NCBI GenBank assembly: GCA_039794345.1
Contig: JBDIVQ010000005.1
Span: 1-64,000, forward strand
Length of the DNA stretch: 64,000 nucleotides
Reading direction: 5' to 3'
From: UBA5793 sp039794345
GTDB taxonomy: Bacteria > Planctomycetota > Phycisphaerae > Phycisphaerales > UBA5793
In this document: positions 59,253 through 64,000 of the stretch, piece after piece
How positions within the stretch are numbered: the first letter of the stretch is position 1
Layout: the number at the start of each line of letters is the position of its first letter
Notes under the pieces: generated by a model
The model's database searches: none
What the model was told of the DNA's origin: nothing
What the model saw: the letters and a program-made list of their open reading frames with translations, nothing else
Translations under genes and position numbers: made by a program

Positions 59253-60661
59253 GGCTGGCCGTAGCGGTGGCGGTATTTGCGGTCGAGCGCCTTCTGCTTG
59301 TTGTCGAGATCGACTTCCGCCCCGTCGATGTATGCGGCGAGGACGTGGGTGGTGATTTCGAGCGGATCGCCGTCGGTGATGATGAGCGTGGCGTTCTTGC
59401 CGGTTTCGAGCGAGCCGAGCACCTTGCCCGCTCCGATGATTTCGGCGGCGCTGAGTGTGACGGCGCGCAGAGCGATCTCAGCGGGCAGGCCGTACGCCGC
59501 CGACTTCGCCGCGTGATAGGGCAGGCTGCGCTCGTGGGCCGGCTCTTCGCCGCTGGCGATGCAGAAGCGAATGCCCGCCTCGTGAAGCGCCAGCGGCAGC
59601 GTGAAAGGCTGGTCGTGCGCAAGGTCGCGGCGCGTCGGCATGCGGTGCGTGCCGACGACGATAACGGGAACGTCGTGAGCCTTGAGCAGGTCGAGGCACT
59701 GGTCCGCGTCGGCACCGCCGACGATCACCGCGCGCAGGTTCATGCGGTTGGCCCACGCGACGGCCGAACGGATCTGCGCCGCATCGCCCGCGTGAATGAA
59801 GACCGGCACGAGGCGGTCGATCGCCGGCAGCATCGACTCGAGGCGCAGGTCAACGGGGAAGGTGGGATCGGCGCTGCGGGCGCGCTGATAGGCCCTGGCC
59901 TCCTCGAAGGCGCGGTCGATGCGGTCGAGATTCTCTTTGCTGCGGCGGAGTTGCTCCTCTTCGCTCTCCTCGATCCACCACGCCGTGCGCGGCCGGACGT
60001 TGGGCCAGCGCACCACCAGCCCGGCGCGGTCGGCGATGGTGAGTTCTTCCGTCGTCCAGCCGTCGAGGCGGATCGTCGAGCAATAACCCGAGATTGTCCC
60101 TCCCTGCGGCACGACGAGGGCGGTGAGGATGCCGTTGGCGCGTGTGACGGGGATGAGCGCGCTGTCGGGGTTGACGGCGATGACGGCGCGGACCTCGGGC
60201 GTGATCGCGCCGGTTTCGCTCACGTCGATCGTGGCGCGGACGGCGCCGATCTCGCTCAGCCCCAGCGTCGTGTCGGCGCTGATCAGGCCGGGATAGACGT
60301 GCTTCCCCGCGGCGTCGATCACTTCCGTCTCGCCCGCGGCGGCGTAGGCGCCGGCGCCCACGTCGGTGATGATCCCGTCGCGGAAGACGATGTAGCCGCG
60401 CTCGATCGACTCGCTCGACACCGGGTGGATCGTCGCGTTGACGATGGCGATGGTCTTCTCCTGCGGCTGCCCGGGGATCTGGATCGACTGGGCGTGCGCC
60501 GATGCCACGAGGCACAGCGCCGCCGACACAGCGAGAAGCACTGAGGCGGACGCCCACGATGAGGCTCTGCGAATCGTGGGGTGCTCTCCGCGAATCGCAG
60601 CGAGCCTTCGCTCCCCTGCGCAGAGCCTTCGGGTCGCGGCTAAACAGGTCATCAGGTTCAT
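59249..60661 (-). CDS. Secreted amidohydrolase-family protein without the metal-binding HxH
   Basis: This 470-residue protein has an unusually long n-region before its signal-peptide core (SVLLAVSAALCLVASAHAQS). Residues 6-17 and 27-38 are encoded by genomic repeats. The amidohydrolase pattern is seen in the beta-sandwich (ERGYIVFRDGIITDVGAGAY), GKHVYPGLISADTTLG and the C-terminal ITDGDPLEITTHVLAAYIDG. PGLISADT replaces the usual PGLIDxHxH, so the metal-binding HxH is absent and it is probably not a classical hydrolase. The ATG overlaps the 60658-63966 stop by 4 bases; its own stop overlaps murD by 4. A GTG just before the signal core is a possible alternative start. Confidence 0.82.
   Translation of the reverse strand: MNLMTCLAATRRLCAGERRLAAIRGEHPTIRRASSWASASVLLAVSAALCLVASAHAQSIQIPGQPQEKTIAIVNATIHPVSSESIERGYIVFRDGIITDVGAGAYAAAGETEVIDAAGKHVYPGLISADTTLGLSEIGAVRATIDVSETGAITPEVRAVIAVNPDSALIPVTRANGILTALVVPQGGTISGYCSTIRLDGWTTEELTIADRAGLVVRWPNVRPRTAWWIEESEEEQLRRSKENLDRIDRAFEEARAYQRARSADPTFPVDLRLESMLPAIDRLVPVFIHAGDAAQIRSAVAWANRMNLRAVIVGGADADQCLDLLKAHDVPVIVVGTHRMPTRRDLAHDQPFTLPLALHEAGIRFCIASGEEPAHERSLPYHAAKSAAYGLPAEIALRAVTLSAAEIIGAGKVLGSLETGKNATLIITDGDPLEITTHVLAAYIDGAEVDLDNKQKALDRKYRHRYGQP
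60550..60581. repeat. Copy of the NuoJ-tail hairpin repeat in a signal-peptide region
   Basis: These 32 bases match 35836-35867 on the opposite strand with one difference. They encode residues about 27-38 of the amidohydrolase here and part of the NuoJ tail there, in different frames. Confidence 0.88.
60611..60645. repeat. Third copy of the murD repeat, in the amidohydrolase 5' end
   Basis: This 35-base minus-strand copy matches the murD repeat copies at 32 of 35 positions. It encodes residues about 6-17 and lies 29 bases from the separate 32-bp hairpin repeat. Confidence 0.85.
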
Positions 60662-63600
60662 TGGTGGTATTCCTCCATTCCGCAGCCGCACTCGCCCGGG
60701 CGCGAGGAGTGGGGGTCGTAGCCCATCTCGTAGCGGCGGCGCATCAGTTCCGCGAGAGCGCGGCGCTCGGGGGGGATGTCGCCCTCCTCGGCCGGCTCGG
60801 CAGGCTTCTCCTCCTCCGCCTTCTTCCGGTCCTTTTCCGGGTCCTTGAGGTTCTTTCTGAGGACCTTCTGAATGAGGCGCTGGCGCTCCGCCTTTGCCGC
60901 CTGCTGCATCGCGAGGTCGCTCTCGATGCTGAACATCTGCCGCCCCTCGATCCACGTCTGTTCGCAGCGGGCGAGCGTGCTCAGCGGCGAGGCGGACCAG
61001 ATGACGAAGTCCGCGTCCTTGCCGACCTCGATCGAGCCGACGCGGTCGTCGATCGCCAGTTGCCTCGCGGGATTGATGGTGACGAACTTGAGGGCCTCGG
61101 CGGGATCGACGCCGCCGTAGCGCACCGCCTTGGCCGCCTCGGTGTTCATGCGGCGGGCGAGTTCATCGGAGTCGGAATTGAAACTGACGACGACTCCCGC
61201 GTTGTGCATGATCGCGCCGGCGTAGGGGATGGCGTCGTAGACCTCAAACTTGTAGGCCCACCAGTCGCTGAAGGCCGACCCGCCCACGCCGTGTGCGGCC
61301 ATCTCGCTGGCGACCTTGTAGCCCTCGAGAATGTGCTGGAACGTGCCCAGCGTGAAGCCGAACTCGTCCGCGACGCGAATGAGCATGAGAATCTCATCCT
61401 GCCGGTAGGAGTGGCAGTGGACGAGGCGCTCGCCGGCGAGGATTTCGGCGAGTGTTTCGAGTTCGAGGTCGCGGCGCGGGGGATACTGGCGCTTCGTCGT
61501 CGCCTCGCCCGTGTTGTAGCGCTGCCAGGCTTCGGCGTAGTCCCGCGCCGCGAGAAAGGCACTGCGGATGAGCGTCTCGACGCCCATGCGCGACTGCGGG
61601 TAGCGCGTCGTGAAGTTGTCGCCCCAGTTGGCCTGCTTGACGTTCTCGCCTAGCGCGAACTTGATGCCGCCCTTGGCGCCCTCGAAGCGGAATTGCTCCG
61701 GCCCGAGTCCCCAGCGGATCTTCACGACGGAGTTCTGCCCGCCGATCGGGTTCGCCGAGCCGTGCAATTGGTTTGCGGCGGTGAGGCCCCCCGCGAGCTG
61801 GCGGTACCAGTTGATGTCATCGGGGTCGATGGCGTCGTTGATGCGCACTTCGGCCGTGATCGCCTGCGTGCCCTCGTTGATGCTGCCGCGGTCAATGCCG
61901 GTGTGCGAGTGACAGTCGATCAGGCCCGGCGTGAGGTGCTTGCCCGTCGCGTCAATGATGAGCGCGCCGGAGGGGGCGGCGAGGCTGCGGCCGATCTGCG
62001 CAATCTTCCCGCTCTGCACCAGCACATCGGTCTGTTCGAGGATGCCCGCCTCGGCGCTCGTCCAGACGGTGGCGTTGCGGACGAGCACGGCCTCGGGCTG
62101 GTCGCGCGGCTCGATGAGGCCGAACGCGCCCAGAGGCGTGGGATACTGCGCCGGTGCCGGCTCGTAAGGCTCCTCATCCGGCTTCTTCGCGTCTTTCGGC
62201 TCGTCATCCTGTGCTCCCGGCGCGTCAGCGGCTTGCTTCGCTTCGTCGGCATCCTCCTCGGCGCCGTCGTCGGCCTCCTCGGCCTCGATTTCTTGTGCGT
62301 CCTCCGCCCCATCGTCGTCGTCGTCGCTTTCAGCGGCGGCGTCGGGTTCTTCCGGCTTGCGCACGGCCGACCAGTCGAGTTCCTGCCCGTCGGCGGTTCG
62401 GATGATGCCGCGCATCGCATCGCCTTCGACGACGCTGGTGTACTGCTCCCACGCGCCGCGGCCGTGCAGGTGGCCCGGGAGGACGAAACTGAGTCGCTCG
62501 ACGCGCCACGAGACGGCCTTGGCCTTGGTCTTCGTCTCGCCGATCGCCGCCTCGACCTCCGGCGATTCGGGCTTGCCGGTGATGATGAGGTCGAAGGTCG
62601 CGCCTCCTTCGCCGCCGAGCGTCGCCGCCCAGGTTCCCTGTGGTTTGACGGGGGGGACGGGCTTGAGTTCAATGCGTTCGCCGTTCACCCACAATGCGGT
62701 GACGGTGCGGTCTTCGCCGAAGATCTCACCAGTTCCCTCGATGACGGCGAGGTGGGCGATCATGCCCTGCTCGAGGCTCCCCACCACCTTGTCGAGTGCG
62801 AGGATCTTCGCGGGTGTGGTGGTGAGGGCCGCGAGCGCCTGCTCTTCCGTCAGCCCCTCCTTGATCGCCATTCGCAGATTGTCGAGGAACTTGTCGCGCT
62901 GGCGCAGAGAGGCGGTGGTGAGGGCGACCGTCGCCCCGCCCTCGATGAGGCGGCGGGGGTTGGTCGGCGCCTGCTCCCAGTGCATGAGGGTGAGGAGATC
63001 GACGCTGTCGGCGTCCTCGATCGCCTCGATCTTCGGCGGGCCGGGGAAATTGATCGGCAGGATGACGGGAAGGTTGGTTTCGAGGACTTCGCCGAGGCGT
63101 TGATACTCCTGCCCGCTGCCGAGCGCGTAGAGGTTGAGGTTGAACTCATCGCGCAGCCTCGCCGCGCGGAGCAGGTCGAGTTCATCGCTGGTGTTGAAGA
63201 GGACGGGATGCGGCGGGGTGCGCACGACGCCGCGAAGCGCCGCCAGCGAGTCGTTGGGCACGGGCGGCTCGAGGTGCATGGGGTTGAGGCGGTAGATGTC
63301 CATGCAGTGGGCGTACCAGTCGGCGTCGATGAACGTCTGCCGCACCAGCGCAACGGCGCCGATGAGCGAGCCGGGATACCCCTCGCTGCGCCAACCGCCC
63401 GTTTCAAACTGGACGACCTGCGCGCCGCGCGGCTGGTGGACGATCATCTCCGCCCCGTCGGCGACGAGGGCGATGGTCGCCGCCTGCCCGCGGAAGATGC
63501 CCGAGTCGGGGACGATCTGTGCGGCCGTGAAGCCGATCTTGTGCAGCGACTCGATCACGCTGCGCTCGATCGGGGCCGCATTGAGGGCGCTGAACTCGGC

Positions 63601-63966
63601 GCGGACCTTGCTGTTCCAGTGCAGTCCGGGCGAACTCGGCAAAGACGCCGGCGCGCGCACCGGCACCGCCAGGTCGATGAAGCCGGCATGGACGGTGTGG
63701 CCGGTCAGGTCCCAGACGCGCGCGTCGGGGGGGATGTTCGGCTCAGCGCCGACGTACTCGATCACGCCGTCGCGCAGGACGATCGTGCCCTGCTCGATGA
63801 CTTTGCCCGGTGCGACGATGATGCGGGCGTTGGCGAGGGCGTGGATGCGCGGGACGTTGGGCGGCGGGCCGTTGGCCGGCTCGCTCGGCGGCTGGGCCGG
63901 TGCGGCGGCGTGCAGCATCCAGGAGAGGGACAAGAGGGCGAGGCCGAAACGCGAGTGGCGAGCCAT
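60658..63966 (-). CDS. Secreted two-domain amidohydrolase-family protein
   Basis: This 1102-residue exported protein has a signal peptide (LALLSLSWMLHAAAPAQ) and two amidohydrolase units. The N-terminal unit (about 40-430) has a degenerate first motif (GHTVHAGFIDLAVPV, no HxH). It is followed by a beta-rich part and an acidic low-complexity linker at about 540-600 (DDDDDGAEDAQEIEAEEADD). The C-terminal unit (about 635-1030) is complete in its first motif, TPGLIDCHSHTGID, with another histidine cluster in LVHCHSYRQDEI and a C-terminal VGSIEVGKDADFVIW. A charged tail ends in GECGCGMEEYHQ. Its stop overlaps the next gene's start. Substrate unknown; imidazolonepropionase- or dipeptidase-like relatives are possible. 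Confidence 0.85.
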   Translation of the reverse strand: MARHSRFGLALLSLSWMLHAAAPAQPPSEPANGPPPNVPRIHALANARIIVAPGKVIEQGTIVLRDGVIEYVGAEPNIPPDARVWDLTGHTVHAGFIDLAVPVRAPASLPSSPGLHWNSKVRAEFSALNAAPIERSVIESLHKIGFTAAQIVPDSGIFRGQAATIALVADGAEMIVHQPRGAQVVQFETGGWRSEGYPGSLIGAVALVRQTFIDADWYAHCMDIYRLNPMHLEPPVPNDSLAALRGVVRTPPHPVLFNTSDELDLLRAARLRDEFNLNLYALGSGQEYQRLGEVLETNLPVILPINFPGPPKIEAIEDADSVDLLTLMHWEQAPTNPRRLIEGGATVALTTASLRQRDKFLDNLRMAIKEGLTEEQALAALTTTPAKILALDKVVGSLEQGMIAHLAVIEGTGEIFGEDRTVTALWVNGERIELKPVPPVKPQGTWAATLGGEGGATFDLIITGKPESPEVEAAIGETKTKAKAVSWRVERLSFVLPGHLHGRGAWEQYTSVVEGDAMRGIIRTADGQELDWSAVRKPEEPDAAAESDDDDDGAEDAQEIEAEEADDGAEEDADEAKQAADAPGAQDDEPKDAKKPDEEPYEPAPAQYPTPLGAFGLIEPRDQPEAVLVRNATVWTSAEAGILEQTDVLVQSGKIAQIGRSLAAPSGALIIDATGKHLTPGLIDCHSHTGIDRGSINEGTQAITAEVRINDAIDPDDINWYRQLAGGLTAANQLHGSANPIGGQNSVVKIRWGLGPEQFRFEGAKGGIKFALGENVKQANWGDNFTTRYPQSRMGVETLIRSAFLAARDYAEAWQRYNTGEATTKRQYPPRRDLELETLAEILAGERLVHCHSYRQDEILMLIRVADEFGFTLGTFQHILEGYKVASEMAAHGVGGSAFSDWWAYKFEVYDAIPYAGAIMHNAGVVVSFNSDSDELARRMNTEAAKAVRYGGVDPAEALKFVTINPARQLAIDDRVGSIEVGKDADFVIWSASPLSTLARCEQTWIEGRQMFSIESDLAMQQAAKAERQRLIQKVLRKNLKDPEKDRKKAEEEKPAEPAEEGDIPPERRALAELMRRRYEMGYDPHSSRPGECGCGMEEYHQ

Positions 63967-64000
63967 GGGCGATCCCCGACGCGGTGAAAGCGAGAGTGTA

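Noticed and set aside
61693..63987. Plus-strand frame of 764 codons opposite the large amidohydrolase
   Set aside because: It is antisense shadow coding. It lacks motifs, and the minus strand carries a signal peptide and the PGLIDCHSH motif.
1..64000. Insertion sequence, prophage or defence island
   Set aside because: No transposase, integrase, phage structural, restriction or toxin-antitoxin motifs were seen in any frame. The mobile signal is limited to small palindromic repeats.

Overview
The window is a high-GC bacterial chromosome segment with mostly housekeeping gene content. It is most likely from a planctomycete, probably of the class Phycisphaerae. That placement is inferred from several things: a type IV-like prepilin substrate of the kind planctomycetes carry in large numbers (N-terminal GFTLIELLVVISIIALLISL, C-terminal G-S-N-A-L-F-A-D-S-H motif); many secreted proteins; a dcw (division and cell wall) cluster in pieces; an oxygen-sensitive 2-oxoacid:ferredoxin oxidoreductase next to a full respiratory complex I membrane arm; and subtilases with a shared C-terminal export-type module. 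I see no rRNA, convincing tRNA, CRISPR array, prophage or insertion-sequence transposase.

Layout. 1-416: end of the translational ABC-F factor EttA. 429-4587: an accessory patch with two divergent subtilases and a small secreted protein that share a C-terminal module, followed by a 33-bp copy of the 3' end of ftsI. 4801-15907 (all minus strand): HI0933-type flavoprotein, pyrD, carA, korA-korB, then rsmH, a LysM protein, an FtsL-like protein and ftsI. 16280-22185: a secreted protein of unknown function, an RluA-type pseudouridine synthase, a ComF-like phosphoribosyltransferase, a HEAT-like membrane protein and a DinB-like protein. 22335-24935: feoA-feoB plus a small Cys-containing membrane protein behind a Fur-box-like palindrome, facing an anSME-type radical SAM enzyme. 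26625-29641: a REC-histidine kinase coupled to a REC-HDOD protein. 29658-34743: peroxiredoxin, a triple DUF5666-like protein, a prepilin-like protein, a fumarylacetoacetase-family enzyme, a family 4-like uracil-DNA glycosylase and a sugar-phosphate isomerase/epimerase-like protein. 34936-41660: nuoJKLMN, with a repeat element inside the operon. 41826-59252: miaA, topA, an NtrC-type regulator, a ComEA-like protein, a GH10-like protein without the usual catalytic glutamates, a desaturase, purC, xseA-xseB, a prepilin peptidase, an OmpA lipoprotein, a YhaM-like HD protein, a lipoprotein and murD. 59249-63966: two amidohydrolase-family proteins translationally coupled to murD.

How the genes fit together. 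Energy and redox functions (KorAB, Nuo, Feo, anSME, peroxiredoxin) suggest a facultative or micro-oxic to anaerobic life. Cell-wall genes are split between 4.8-8.9 kb and 57.8-59.3 kb. A prepilin peptidase, a prepilin-like protein and a ComEA-like DNA-binding protein fit a pilus or DNA-uptake apparatus.

The most unusual signals are small repeats that lie inside coding sequence. A 40-bp element occurs twice, in frame, within murD, and a diverged third copy sits in the signal-peptide region of the neighbouring amidohydrolase. A separate 32-bp hairpin repeat is shared between that same signal-peptide region and the C-terminal tail of NuoJ, read in different frames. There are also two 29-nt-arm inverted-repeat elements (inside nuo and before xseA), a long palindrome before miaA, and a 12-G tract at the start of one secreted protease that could allow phase variation.
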